Shown: in pieces, positions 1 to 8,402 of the stretch
Position numbering within the stretch: position 1 is the stretch's first letter
Layout: the number at the start of each line of letters is the position of its first letter
DNA from: Prevotella sp. E9-3
GTDB lineage: Bacteria; Bacteroidota; Bacteroidia; Bacteroidales; Bacteroidaceae
NCBI RefSeq assembly: GCF_022024015.1
Contig: NZ_CP091786.1
Location: 992,001-1,056,000, forward strand
Direction of reading: 5' to 3'
DNA: 64,000 nucleotides
Position numbers and translations under genes: made by a program
Notes under the pieces: generated by a model
Databases searched by the model: none
The model's input: only the letters and a program-made list of their open reading frames with translations
Told to the model about the DNA's origin: nothing

Positions 1-77
1 CCAAAGATGGAGTTGGTGAATTCCGTGCGATTCTCACGCGCTTTAATGTAATAAATATGCATTCAGAAAGTGCATAG
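1..77 (+). CDS. possible C-terminal end of a gene cut by the window edge
   Basis: Reading from base 3, an open frame runs to TAG at 75-77 and would give about 24 residues ending in NMHSESA. The rest would lie left of the window. A second frame is also open to a TAA at about 49-51, so the coding assignment rests only on a plausible amino-acid composition. I do not recognise the family. Confidence 0.25.
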   Translation, partial: KDGVGEFRAILTRFNVINMHSESA

Positions 78-110
78 ATATACTTGTTGTGCTCTTTTGG
101 GGGGACTGTA

Positions 111-156
111 AAAAAACAAGGAAGAAGTATGATCAACGGGGTCATACTTCTTCCTT
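111..156 (-). terminator. intrinsic terminator of the ROK kinase gene
   Basis: A 15-bp perfect inverted repeat (118-132 and 142-156) with a 9-base loop. Read on the minus strand it is followed by a T-rich tail (complement of the A run at 111-116). It lies just downstream of the leftward ROK gene. Confidence 0.8.
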
Positions 157-179
157 CGTAATTATTTATTTGTTATAGA

Positions 180-1163
180 TTATACTTCCCAACCTACAGC
201 ACTTGCACCCAGTACAGCAGCCGATGCGCCGTCGAGACCGCTCACCAAGAACTTGGCTTTGCCGCGGAAGATTTTCAGTACATGGGCATCGTAGGCTTCG
301 CGGATAGGCTTCATAATCAGTTCGCCTGCCTTGACCATTCCACCGAAGAAGATAAATGCTTCAGGTGATGAGAATGCTGCAAAATCAGCGCAAGCCTCGC
401 CAAGCATCTTGCCTGTGAATTCATAAATCTCCTTAGCCAGTTCATCACCTTTTCCTGCTGCTATTGAAACATCAAGCGAAGTGATATTCTCAGGGTTCAT
501 GTCGCGAAGAAGTGAGGGACGAGTGGTCTTGGCCAGCAGTTCGCGTGCTGTACGAGCCACACCTGTAGCAGAGCAGTAAGCCTCCAAACAACCTGTGCGT
601 CCGCATCCGCAGCTACGGCCTTCTTCACCGCGTACCATTGTTACATGACCTAACTCACCGGCAAAACCGTCGCTGCCATAGAGTAACTGACCATTTACTA
701 CAATACCTGAACCAACGCCTGTGCCAAGTGTGATGACAATGAAGTTCTTCATACCGCGAGCCACACCATAGACCATCTCACCGATGGCTGCTGCATTGGC
801 ATCATTGGTCAGCGCTACAGGAATGCCGCTCAGACGGTCGCTAAACATTTTTGCCAGCGGAACGATGGTGTCGTGAGCCCAAGGCAGGTTCGGAGCATAC
901 TCGATGGTGCCGTTGTAGAAGTTGCCATTAGGGGCTCCAATGCCCATAGCCTTGATAGTGTCAATGCCACCTACTTCTTCGATGATAGGCTGCAGAGCCT
1001 CAACGCAGGCATCAACATAGCTCTCGGCTGAGGGGTATCCGCCGGTCTTTATAGCAGTGGTGGCTTTGATCTCACCACGTGAATCAACTATGCCGAATAC
1101 GGAGTTTGTACCACCAAGGTCCAAACCAATCACGTATGGCTTCATTATTACTTGTCCGTTCAT
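180..1163 (-). CDS. ROK family sugar kinase (glucokinase-like)
   Basis: ROK kinases phosphorylate glucose or related hexoses and aminosugars in the cytoplasm using ATP. The N-terminal phosphate-binding motif LDLGGTN lies at residues 14-20 and the catalytic Asp at 121 in TNDAN. A second ATP loop GTGVGSG is at 147-153. The GELGH motif is at 169-173, with His173 expected as a zinc ligand together with CGCGRTGC at 185-192. The length of 327 residues is normal. There is no DNA-binding N-terminus, so it is a kinase rather than a NagC-type repressor. Translation may start here or at Met7 (1145). A TATCTTTG box on the minus strand (1214-1221) is a plausible promoter. The exact sugar cannot be read from the sequence. 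Confidence 0.92.
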   Translation of the reverse strand: MNGQVIMKPYVIGLDLGGTNSVFGIVDSRGEIKATTAIKTGGYPSAESYVDACVEALQPIIEEVGGIDTIKAMGIGAPNGNFYNGTIEYAPNLPWAHDTIVPLAKMFSDRLSGIPVALTNDANAAAIGEMVYGVARGMKNFIVITLGTGVGSGIVVNGQLLYGSDGFAGELGHVTMVRGEEGRSCGCGRTGCLEAYCSATGVARTARELLAKTTRPSLLRDMNPENITSLDVSIAAGKGDELAKEIYEFTGKMLGEACADFAAFSSPEAFIFFGGMVKAGELIMKPIREAYDAHVLKIFRGKAKFLVSGLDGASAAVLGASAVGWEV

Positions 1164-1349
1164 AATTATTTTGGGTTTTATGTTAATGAGTAATTGGCGT
1201 TTGAAAACTGCTACAAAGATAGCTGAAAAAAATGAAAAGCTATCACCTTTTTATAAAAAAAAAGAGCAAAAGCATTTATTTGTTGAAGTAGTTCATGCTT
1301 CTACTTTGCAGTTATATCTCAGAAACAATATAAAAAACTTAGGTGAAAG

Positions 1350-1380
1350 TTTGGCTTTTCGCACGTTTTTTGTATCTTTG
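1350..1380 (+). promoter_or_regulatory. Bacteroidetes promoter for the cytidylate kinase-like gene
   Basis: TTTG at 1350-1353, exactly 19 bases, then TATCTTTG at 1373-1380. This matches the -33/-7 consensus of the Bacteroidetes primary sigma factor. The gene begins about 30 bases downstream. Confidence 0.8.
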
Positions 1381-1409
1381 CAACATCAGTATTAACCTTT
1401 TAACCTAAG

Positions 1410-2036
1410 ATGCTTATGAACAGGGAAGATAAATTTGTGATTACCATCAGTCGCCAGTTTGGTACTGGTGGTCATGAAATCGGAGCTGAACTGGCTCGCA
1501 GATTAAATGTGAAACTACTCGATAAGCAGATACTGAATGAGGTGGCTCGCCGCTATTGTGTTGTAGAAGATGTGGTTGAGAAGATAGAAGCACGCAATCC
1601 ACATTGGCGTGATGATTTCACAAACTTCTATCGTCAATACATGGCAGGTGCCGAATATAACGGACAGGAACAGGACGAGACGTCTCACCAGCTGTTTGAA
1701 GCACAGGCTGATGCCATCAGAAAAATTGCCAAGGAGGAATCGTGTGTCATCATAGGCCGTTGCGGATTCCACATCTTCAAAGACCATCCCAACTGTCTGA
1801 AAATATTCATTCATGCCGATGATGACTGCAGGAAACGGCGTATTGGACAAAAGTACAATATCTCAGAGAGCGATGCCGGAGCCATGATTGTGGATAATGA
1901 CTACTCGCGTGAGCTCTACACAAAGACCTTCACAGGCAGTGAATGGCAGGACGCCCGCAACTACGACCTCTCACTCAACGTGCGGAAGTTCGGGGTGAAC
2001 GGTGCGGTTGACTTCATTATGAAGTGCATTGAATAA
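1410..2036 (+). CDS. cytidylate kinase-like family protein
   Basis: A 208-residue P-loop protein of the AAA_26 / cytidylate kinase-like family. The N-terminus ITISRQFGTGGHEIG (residues 11-25) is the characteristic nucleotide-binding loop, and the later IIGRCGFHIF and RIGQKY segments fit the family. These proteins are related to Cmk, but their true substrate is not established, so CMP phosphorylation is inference. The two starts MLMN (Met1 and Met3) are equally placed behind the promoter. The stop lies 14 bp before the GH2 gene, so the two are probably cotranscribed. Confidence 0.85.
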   Translation: MLMNREDKFVITISRQFGTGGHEIGAELARRLNVKLLDKQILNEVARRYCVVEDVVEKIEARNPHWRDDFTNFYRQYMAGAEYNGQEQDETSHQLFEAQADAIRKIAKEESCVIIGRCGFHIFKDHPNCLKIFIHADDDCRKRRIGQKYNISESDAGAMIVDNDYSRELYTKTFTGSEWQDARNYDLSLNVRKFGVNGAVDFIMKCIE

Positions 2037-2050
2037 CTACTAAATACAGA

Positions 2051-4453
2051 ATGAAATCAAGACTATTTCTATTCCTGCTGGCCATTGCCGGTACTTCCGT
2101 CACAATGGGCCAGCAGAGAATTATTGAATGCCTGGACTTCGGATGGCGATTCCATTCAGGCGATGTTACTAACGCAGAGAAAGAGAGTTTTAGTGATGCC
2201 GGTTGGCGAACAGTTGATGTGCCCCACGACTTTCAGATTGAACAGCCGTGGGTGGCTCCTGCTGCTGATGAGAAAGCTGACAACACCGATGTGGCGGCCA
2301 ATATTAAGAGCCGTCTGAGTAGTCGCGGGTTTAAGGAAATGGGAAAAGGTTGGTATCGACTGCACCTGACGCCCGCAGACTCGTTGAAAGGACGTAGGTT
2401 GTTGCTCCAGTTTGACGGTATCATGTTTACCGGCGATGTCTATCTGAATGGCGAGCGCATTGGTGGAACAGACTATGGATATGTGGGCTTTGAGATTGAT
2501 GTTACCGACAAGTTGCGACTGGGGCGTGAGAACGTGATTGCCGTGATGGCCGACACACGCGAACCGGGCAATTCGCGCTGGTACACGGGTGGAGGACTGT
2601 TCCGTTCTGTTCGCCTGGTGGCTACTGGCAAGGATTTCTTCTTCGGTAGGCACGCTCTCTCAGTGACTACGCGCGATAATAAATATATTAAGGTGAAGGC
2701 TGAGTTCACCAATCGCACCCGTCAGGCTGCTCGTACGCATGTCAAGGTGTTCTCGCCTGAAGGACAATTGGTCTATGAGGGTGGAAAGACCATTAATCGT
2801 CATCGCATGGCACGCACGGTAGAGAAGGACCTTTGTGATGAGGTGAAGATTGAAAATGCTCAGCTATGGGATACAGAACATCCGTATCTTTATAAGGTGG
2901 TGGCTCAGCTGCTGTACGAAGATGGAAGTGTGGCCGATGAGGTGGAGACCACCTTTGGTATCCGCACTGTTGAAATAGTGCCCAATCAGGGCTTGCTGCT
3001 GAATGGTAAGAAAGTGTTGTTGAAGGGCTATGCCAACCATCACACGCTGGGGGCACTGGGTGCAGCTGCCTATCCGCGAGCCATCGAGAAACGTATCCTG
3101 TTGATGAAGCAGTATGGCATTAATCATATCCGTACCTCACACAATCCTTATAGTCGTGAGTTTATTGAACTTTGCGACAAGTACGGTATTCTTGTGGTTG
3201 ACGAACTCTATGACAAGTGGACCCGTCAGCATACTGGGGGGCGAGTACCTTTTGAACAACTTTGGCAACAGGATATTCCTGAATGGGTGAAACGTGACCG
3301 TAACTCTCCCTCTGTCGTGCTGTGGAGTCTTGGCAATGAACTGCAGCAGGATCCCAACCAACCTTTTAATGACTTTGGCGTGACGATGTATCGTTTGATG
3401 CGTACACTCATCAACCGTTACGATTCCACCCGAATGGTCACTGTGGCTATGCATCCACGCTATCGCAACTGGGAAACCGATTCGCTGCCAGCCGACTTGG
3501 CGATGATTACCGATGTGCAGTCATATAATTATAGGTATATGTATTTTCCTGGCGATGGTCAACGCTTTCCTTGGATGAAGTTCTATCAGAGTGAGGCCTC
3601 GGTAGCTGCAATGGGGCAGAACTATTTTGAGATGGAACTCGACAAGGTGATTGGTATGGCCTATTGGGGCGCTATCGACTATCTGGGTGAAAGTCAGGGA
3701 TGGCCGGCTAAGGGATGGAACCAGGGCGTATTCACTCTTGACCTCGAGCCAAAGCCAAAGGCATATTATATGAAGTCGTTCTTCAAACCGGAAGAACCTG
3801 TTGTACATATTGCGGTGATTGAAAAGAAAGGCGATCAGATGTGGAATGGTGTGCAGACGGGCAATGATGGTATGAGTGATCATTGGAATAGAATTGCGGG
3901 ACAGAAATTGTCGCTCATCACCTATACCAATGCCGATGAGGTGGAACTCCTACTCAATGGCAAGAGTCTGGGTAAGAAACAGAACGATGTGAAGAATGCA
4001 AAGATGCGCAACCAGATTCGTTGGAATGATGTGGAGTACAAGCCTGGAAAACTCGTAGCCATAGCTCGCACCAATGGTAAAGAAGTGGCACGCCATCAGA
4101 TAGAAACAACGGGTGAGGCAGTAAAGCTTCTGGCAATTCCTGATGTTTCCTGGAAGGCTGACGGACAGGATCTGCAGCATGTGCGTATAGTGGCTGTCGA
4201 TAAGAAAGGGCGTGTTGTTCAGACCACCAATGAGGAGGTGACGTTCCAAGTGGAAGGAAATGCGAGGATTGTAGGCGTGGTCAATGGCGACATCAATTCG
4301 AATGAATTGACCGTTGGAAACCACCGTTCGCTTTACAACGGAACATGTACTGTGATACTCCGTTCCACTCGTGAGGCAGGCCCTGTCACGCTGACGGCTA
4401 CTGCTCCGGGCTTGAAGCCCGTCACGGTGAAAATGTCAACCAGTGACAGATAA
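2051..4453 (+). CDS. secreted glycoside hydrolase family 2 protein
   Basis: An 800-residue GH2 enzyme, the family of beta-galactosidases, beta-mannosidases and beta-glucuronidases, with the usual sugar-binding, Ig-like and TIM-barrel order. A signal peptide covers about residues 1-20, so it acts in the periplasm or at the surface. The acid/base is expected at Glu430 in SLGNELQ and the nucleophile at Glu515 in YQSEAS. The HIRTSHNPY segment is the conserved GH2 signature. The C-terminal 200 residues (from about 590) look like DUF4982 and further Ig-like domains, as in Bacteroidetes beta-galactosidases. It follows the cytidylate kinase-like gene by 14 bp. Beta-galactosidase is the likeliest activity, but the sugar specificity is not proven. 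Confidence 0.9.
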   Translation: MKSRLFLFLLAIAGTSVTMGQQRIIECLDFGWRFHSGDVTNAEKESFSDAGWRTVDVPHDFQIEQPWVAPAADEKADNTDVAANIKSRLSSRGFKEMGKGWYRLHLTPADSLKGRRLLLQFDGIMFTGDVYLNGERIGGTDYGYVGFEIDVTDKLRLGRENVIAVMADTREPGNSRWYTGGGLFRSVRLVATGKDFFFGRHALSVTTRDNKYIKVKAEFTNRTRQAARTHVKVFSPEGQLVYEGGKTINRHRMARTVEKDLCDEVKIENAQLWDTEHPYLYKVVAQLLYEDGSVADEVETTFGIRTVEIVPNQGLLLNGKKVLLKGYANHHTLGALGAAAYPRAIEKRILLMKQYGINHIRTSHNPYSREFIELCDKYGILVVDELYDKWTRQHTGGRVPFEQLWQQDIPEWVKRDRNSPSVVLWSLGNELQQDPNQPFNDFGVTMYRLMRTLINRYDSTRMVTVAMHPRYRNWETDSLPADLAMITDVQSYNYRYMYFPGDGQRFPWMKFYQSEASVAAMGQNYFEMELDKVIGMAYWGAIDYLGESQGWPAKGWNQGVFTLDLEPKPKAYYMKSFFKPEEPVVHIAVIEKKGDQMWNGVQTGNDGMSDHWNRIAGQKLSLITYTNADEVELLLNGKSLGKKQNDVKNAKMRNQIRWNDVEYKPGKLVAIARTNGKEVARHQIETTGEAVKLLAIPDVSWKADGQDLQHVRIVAVDKKGRVVQTTNEEVTFQVEGNARIVGVVNGDINSNELTVGNHRSLYNGTCTVILRSTREAGPVTLTATAPGLKPVTVKMSTSDR

Positions 4454-4487
4454 TTGCTGTTTGGGTCGGAAAACTTGGATGCATCCA

Positions 4488-4517
4488 AAGACACTTGTGA
4501 TGCATCACAAGTGTCTT
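4488..4517 (+). terminator. terminator after the GH2 gene
   Basis: A perfect 30-bp palindrome built around GATGCATC, followed by a T-rich stretch. It sits 35 bp past the GH2 stop codon. A perfect palindrome could also be a protein-binding site, but the position favours termination. Confidence 0.6.
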
Positions 4518-4519
4518 CT

Positions 4520-4769
4520 CTTTATGCTGGCTGCGCGGCGGCTAACGAATACTGAGTATCAGCACATTACGGCGAATCTAGGAAACATTTAGGAAACATT
4601 ATGAGCATGTTCTGCACATTCTGCACCCGATTTCCTCAATAATACCAGCCATTTTTGTCACTTCGTTTACTTATTCTCACATATTTGCAGATTATTTGCA
4701 AATCCGTGAGTTTCCTTGATGAATCTCGAATAACTATTGTCCCAGGAACTCTGATGCCATACGGTTAAT
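4520..4769. other. non-coding stretch, no gene recognised
   Basis: About 250 bp between the GH2 terminator and the small leftward remnant. No convincing reading frame was seen. It holds a short direct repeat TAGGAAACATT at about 4580-4605 and AT-rich sequence. Confidence 0.4.
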
Positions 4770-4955
4770 TTAATCAATGTCCATCGGTTCAAGCACGATT
4801 TCTTCTGGTTGCAAGTTCAGCAGGAACTGCATATAGCTGGGGAGAGTTAACAAATGTCCTTCCCTGCCGATATTGTAATCACCGAACTTTATAATCTGTT
4901 TGACATGATACTTCTCTGGGTGGTTCAAAACAGTTCTTGCACTGCAATGATACAC
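4770..4955 (-). pseudogene. C-terminal remnant of an unrecognised gene (possibly a COG1373-type ATPase)
   Basis: An open frame of about 60 codons with no ATG; only a GTG at its 5' end could start it. The 3' part looks like real protein (GDYNIGREGHLLTLPSYM and an acidic tail). It resembles my recollection of the end of predicted Bacteroidales ATPases of the AAA_14/DUF4143 kind, but I am not sure. Directly upstream, reading leftward, lie a TATCATTG box (one mismatch to the -7 consensus) and three 33-bp repeats. That is the layout of a promoter plus the end of a gene with the middle deleted. Confidence 0.4.
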
Positions 4956-5051
4956 TTTTTCAAACGAATAACCACTATCTCAACGCACTTTTTCCAACGA
5001 ATATTATATGTTTTAACGCATTTTTTCAAGCGAATGTGTCAAATTCTATGA
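4953..5051. repeat. 33-bp tandem repeat, three units
   Basis: Units start at 4953, 4986 and 5019, exactly 33 bp apart. The conserved core reads CACTTTTTCAAACGAATA with one to four changes per unit; the remaining 15 bases vary. In the leftward direction the core reads TATTCGTTTGAAAAAGTG and leads into a -7-like box. Confidence 0.75.
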
Positions 5052-5089
5052 CCTTAACGGAAAAAGGTTGTCACTTTTTAGAGAGTTAA

Positions 5090-5419
5090 GTGAGGGACGG
5101 CTTCTTTGTGAAGACTGATGAGAAGTGGGAGAAGGTGAGGTATGACGAGATTCTGTGGGTGAGAGCCTTCGAGAATGGCAGCGTCGTGTTCCTGACTGGT
5201 GAGAGAAGCCTAATGGTGAACCATCGACTGTGGCGTATTGAGGAAATGCTGACGGAGCATCCGAACTTCGTACGCATCAATAGGTCGGAGGTTGTCAATC
5301 TGAATGCCATAGATGGCTTTGAGGGTAATTGCTACTACATTGGCAAGAATCCGCTGTACGCTACTGGTGACTACCGCCAGCGTATGGAGGGAGTGTTCAT
5401 CAAGGCGAAGCAGCAGTGA
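5090..5419 (+). CDS. small stand-alone LytTR DNA-binding protein
   Basis: About 109 residues made almost entirely of a LytTR domain, the DNA-binding domain of LytR/AlgR-type regulators. Diagnostic features are the YDEILWVRAFENGSVVF strand pattern, the central HRLWRIEEML helix, and FVRINRSEVVNLNAI near residues 60-74. The start is GTG, with an in-frame TAA immediately before it, so no receiver domain is attached. It is either a genuine LytTR-only regulator, which Bacteroidetes do have, or the surviving end of a response regulator. No histidine kinase is nearby. The target is unknown. Confidence 0.7.
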   Translation: MRDGFFVKTDEKWEKVRYDEILWVRAFENGSVVFLTGERSLMVNHRLWRIEEMLTEHPNFVRINRSEVVNLNAIDGFEGNCYYIGKNPLYATGDYRQRMEGVFIKAKQQ

Positions 5420-5423
5420 CGTG

Positions 5424-5468
5424 AAAAAAGCCGCCCGAGAGTACTCATGAAGAAGCTCTCGGACGGCT
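5424..5468 (-). terminator. leftward terminator hairpin (distal)
   Basis: A 13-bp stem with one imperfect pair (5429-5441 with 5456-5468). On the minus strand it is followed by six T residues (complement of 5424-5429). It has no T tail on the plus strand, so it ends leftward, not LytTR, transcription. Confidence 0.65.
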
Positions 5469-5469
5469 T

Positions 5470-5626
5470 GGCCGTACTTGCAGTAGACACTGGATGTAGG
5501 GGTTACTCCCACATCACTTTGAGTCATTGCCCTTATTTCCTGAAAGAACAATTTCGTCAGGAAATAATTGTGCTTGCAAGTTGTGTTTGTACATAGGTTC
5601 AAAGAACGCTATTTCCTTCTGTAGAT
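5470..5626. other. 157-bp spacer between two leftward terminators with a strong hairpin
   Basis: No clear gene. It contains an 11-bp perfect inverted repeat, TTATTTCCTGA with TCAGGAAATAA, at about 5531-5563. A small leftward RNA ending at the 5424-5468 terminator is possible. No convincing promoter for it was found. Confidence 0.3.
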
Positions 5627-5676
5627 AAAAAGGAGGGCGGCGCCGTCCGCGCCGTGGCTTTCGGGAGCCGCCCTCC
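5627..5676 (-). terminator. terminator of the fimbria operon
   Basis: A perfect 10-bp GC-rich stem (5632-5641 and 5667-5676) with a GC-rich loop. On the minus strand it is followed by TTTTT. It lies about 80 bp beyond the last fimbrial gene. Confidence 0.8.
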
Positions 5677-5758
5677 GTGGTTTGTCACTGGCCTCACAAA
5701 GTGTCAGACACCTTGTGAGCTTATTGTTTTCATCAGCGCGAGCTAACTGTGCCGATGG

Positions 5759-7273
5759 TCAGTTATGGCCTTTACCGCCTGTACCTGCAGTACAATCAAT
5801 ACATTCACTGCCGATAGAACCGTTAGAGCCGTCATTGACTGACGTTGAGCCGCCGTTTATGGTCAGAGTGCCGCTGATGGCATCGCCGCCGTTGCCTCCA
5901 GAACACTCAAAACATTCATAGCCGACACTACCGCCGTTGCCTCCTCTGGCTGTCAGCGTGCCGCCGCTGACGATCACTGAGCCGTTGATGGCAACGCCGC
6001 CGTTGCCTCCATGAACATCCAGATCTTCATTGCCGCCACTACCGCCGTTGCCTCCTCTGGCTGTCAGCGTGCCGCTCGTCAGCACCAGTGTGCCATGGTT
6101 GCCGCCAACGGTTGAACTTGTATTTCCGTCCGTGCCGTTGACATTCATCGTGCCATTGCCCTGGATGGTGAGCGTTGCGCCGTCGGCCAGGCTGATGCCC
6201 TTGTTCAGGGTGAGCGTCGTGCCGTCGGTCAGCACCAGTGTCACGTCGCCGCTCACGGTGATGGCATCGCTGTAGGTCAGTCCGCCTGCGGGCACGGCGA
6301 AGGTGCCTGCCGTCCATGCGGTGGTGGTGTTGTTAAGCGGGGTGCTGAGGTTCTCCGTAGCCTGTCCTCCAGCGAGTTGCCCGCCGGTGGTCCAGTCTGT
6401 TACGGTGACGCTCTGCACCAGGATCCTGTTCTTACCCACTACGAGGTTGAAGGTGTAGCTGTTGCTTGCCTCCAGTTCGGGGATGCCCTTCACGAGGAGG
6501 GTGCTGCCTTCGCCGTCGGTCAGCTGAATGAAGCGGGCGCCGCTGTCACCATCGCCAGGCACTACGAGGGCGGTGAAGGTGGAGTTCTGACTCCAGCCCC
6601 ACCCATTGTTGCTGCCCTGTGCGTATGGCTGGATTTCAGTGCTGCTGCCCGTGGGATTGCCGTTGGCAATGCCGCTGGCTTCGCTGTAGATGCGGACGTT
6701 GTCGACGGTCTTCTGGTCATCACGGTACTGGCTGCCGAAGCCGCTGATGCGTACGATGACGCGGGCCATCTTGCGCTCCAACTGCATCTGGATGTCGCTG
6801 CCGCCCTCGGGACGGGAGATGTTCTGCGTGCGGGTCATGTAGTCGGCAAGGGCGATTTTGTCCACGCTGCTCTGGTCGGTGGGCACGGTGAATGCGGTCA
6901 TCGACGTGCCGGTGGTCACGGGATAGTAGGCCTTGAAGGTCATCTCGCTCTGCGTCCAAAGGAGGAACTTGCCGGCCTCGGCCTCTGCCCAGGTCTGCTG
7001 GTCGGCGTTCTGGCACTGGAAGATGACGGCCTCCTGGTCGTTAGTGCTGACGCTGATTTGGTCGCCCTGGTTGAAGATGCGCGCCTGGTCGAAGTCGGTC
7101 GATGCGGGATTGCTGCGGGTGGTGGCCTTGAGTGAGCCTACGCTTACGTTGATGCCCACGGCGTTGTCGGGACGGGCGAAGCTGTTAGCGGTGGCCTCGT
7201 CGTCGCTCTGGCAGCTGGCCAGTGTGCCCATGAGGGCGAGGGCTGCCAAGGATAGATATTTTGTTGCTTTCAT
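5759..7273 (-). CDS. fimbrillin-like lipoprotein with a glycine-rich repeat tail
   Basis: A 504-residue surface lipoprotein. The signal peptide ends in a lipobox (LASC, Cys22). Residues about 40-310 match the fimbrillin/Mfa-like fold pattern: TTRSNP early, QLERKMARV strand, YTFNLVVGKNRI near the end of the second domain, then VTDWTTGGQL. The last 190 residues are different: a beta-helix-like stretch rich in GTLTLNGG and GGNGG motifs, containing a 37-residue repeat and two CxxC pairs (ECFEC, ECIDC). It is the last gene of the leftward fimbria operon and is probably a tip or accessory pilin. The tail may be an adhesin or carbohydrate-binding module; that is inference. Confidence 0.8.
   Translation of the reverse strand: MKATKYLSLAALALMGTLASCQSDDEATANSFARPDNAVGINVSVGSLKATTRSNPASTDFDQARIFNQGDQISVSTNDQEAVIFQCQNADQQTWAEAEAGKFLLWTQSEMTFKAYYPVTTGTSMTAFTVPTDQSSVDKIALADYMTRTQNISRPEGGSDIQMQLERKMARVIVRISGFGSQYRDDQKTVDNVRIYSEASGIANGNPTGSSTEIQPYAQGSNNGWGWSQNSTFTALVVPGDGDSGARFIQLTDGEGSTLLVKGIPELEASNSYTFNLVVGKNRILVQSVTVTDWTTGGQLAGGQATENLSTPLNNTTTAWTAGTFAVPAGGLTYSDAITVSGDVTLVLTDGTTLTLNKGISLADGATLTIQGNGTMNVNGTDGNTSSTVGGNHGTLVLTSGTLTARGGNGGSGGNEDLDVHGGNGGVAINGSVIVSGGTLTARGGNGGSVGYECFECSGGNGGDAISGTLTINGGSTSVNDGSNGSIGSECIDCTAGTGGKGHN
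5876..6074 (-). repeat. 111-bp tandem repeat within the fimbrillin-like gene
   Basis: The stretch from 5876 recurs at 5987, and CCGCCGTTGCCTCCTCTGGC recurs at 5931 and 6042. Both pairs are 111 bp apart, which is 37 codons. About 1.8 copies are present and the frame is kept. Confidence 0.7.
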
Positions 7274-7329
7274 ATTGTTTTTGCTTTTTTTCGTTATTAC
7301 GTTATTTCGTTATTACTACCCATCAGGAC

Positions 7330-8337
7330 TTACTCAGTGCCGAGGTTGTCGCCGGGCTGGTCTTCCCATGAGGTGACGGTGAAGGCGCGGGAGCCTGCGG
7401 TCACGCCGTCGTTACCCACGGTGAGGGGCAGGGTGTACTGCTTGCCCTGCTCGAGGGTGTAGGACTGGGTGTTGGTCCACGAGAACGAGCGCGTGCCAAT
7501 CTTGAACGATACGGTCAGGGCACCGGCGGCAATCTGCTGCGGCACGATGATGCTCTCGTAGGTGGCGGTGCTGTGCTTGCTGTCAGCCGTGGCATCGGTG
7601 CAGGTACCCTTCATGGGCAGGATGTCGCCGGCAACGGGGGTAGCGGCGTCGGTCACGGTGCCGTAGTTCTCATTGGCGGTCTCCATGGCCTTGAAGTTAT
7701 AGCCCAGGTTGGTGCCGCTGATTTTCACATCGCTGATGTTGGCGGTGTTCTGGTTCAAGGCATAAAACTCGTCCTTCAGCTCCAGCGTCACGTCGAGCTT
7801 GGTCAGGGCGTGGTAGAAGTTGATGACCAACTTGCCGTTCTGCATCAGCGTCTCCTCGATAGAGGGGTTGGCGATGGTCTTTGTCGGCATGGTCAGCAGG
7901 TCCTGCTGCTTCAGCTTGGCCTCGGTGCTCTGGTCGGCAGCCACGGTGAGGTTGGCACCGACGATGAAGTCATAGTCGCTGAACGTATTGCCCTGCTTGT
8001 AGGCGGCAGTCACGGTGATGCTCTGCTGGTCGTTCTGCCAGAGCATACGGTTTATGGGCGTCCACTCGCTGCCGTCGTACTGTACGGTATTGAAGTAGCT
8101 GTAGGTGGCCGATGTGGGGTTGACAATCTTCACCTGGAACTGCTGACCGTTCTGGTTCACGTCGCTGCCAGTGATGCTGGCGCGGGTGATTACAGCCGTG
8201 GGGTCAACGAGGTTGGTGGTGAAACGCATCACGCCGTCCTCGGGGAACTGCGAGACGAAGCTCTGCTCGTCGTCGCTGGAGCATGCCGTCAGCGCCATGG
8301 CTGCTGCGGCTGCGTAAAGAATGTTTTTGAATCTCAT
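7330..8337 (-). CDS. fimbrillin family lipoprotein
   Basis: 335 residues with a lipoprotein signal peptide (LTAC, Cys19). The layout is typical of the fimbrillin family (Mfa1/FimA-type pilins of Bacteroidales): an N-terminal domain with RASITGSDVNQNGQ, a long beta-rich middle with INRMLWQND and INFYHALTKLDV, and YTLPLTVGNDGV followed by VTSWEDQ at the C-terminus. These pilins are exported as lipoproteins, cleaved after an Arg by gingipain-like proteases and polymerised by strand exchange. It sits between two other fimbrillin-like genes (56 bp and 65 bp spacing). Whether it is the main shaft pilin cannot be told. Confidence 0.85.
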   Translation of the reverse strand: MRFKNILYAAAAAMALTACSSDDEQSFVSQFPEDGVMRFTTNLVDPTAVITRASITGSDVNQNGQQFQVKIVNPTSATYSYFNTVQYDGSEWTPINRMLWQNDQQSITVTAAYKQGNTFSDYDFIVGANLTVAADQSTEAKLKQQDLLTMPTKTIANPSIEETLMQNGKLVINFYHALTKLDVTLELKDEFYALNQNTANISDVKISGTNLGYNFKAMETANENYGTVTDAATPVAGDILPMKGTCTDATADSKHSTATYESIIVPQQIAAGALTVSFKIGTRSFSWTNTQSYTLEQGKQYTLPLTVGNDGVTAGSRAFTVTSWEDQPGDNLGTE

Positions 8338-8373
8338 AATCTGTTTAAATTAAATAATGTTTATAAATGAATT

Positions 8374-8401
8374 GTCAATTTTCAATTCTCAATTCTCAAT
8401 T
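8374..8401. repeat. heptanucleotide repeat, four units
   Basis: GTCAATT, TTCAATT, CTCAATT, CTCAATT lie end to end, starting one base beyond a fimbrillin stop codon. The same seven-base periodicity is seen inside thrC and a glycosyltransferase gene in this window. Confidence 0.7.
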
Positions 8402-8402
8402 A

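Noticed and set aside
1057..1395. Plus-strand frame of 112 codons over the ROK start and promoter
   Set aside because: It overlaps the ROK 5' end and two promoters and ends in low-complexity AT-rich sequence.
4854..5051. Plus-strand frame across the 33-bp repeats
   Set aside because: Its HFFKRI-like repeats are just the tandem DNA repeat read through; 33 is a multiple of 3.
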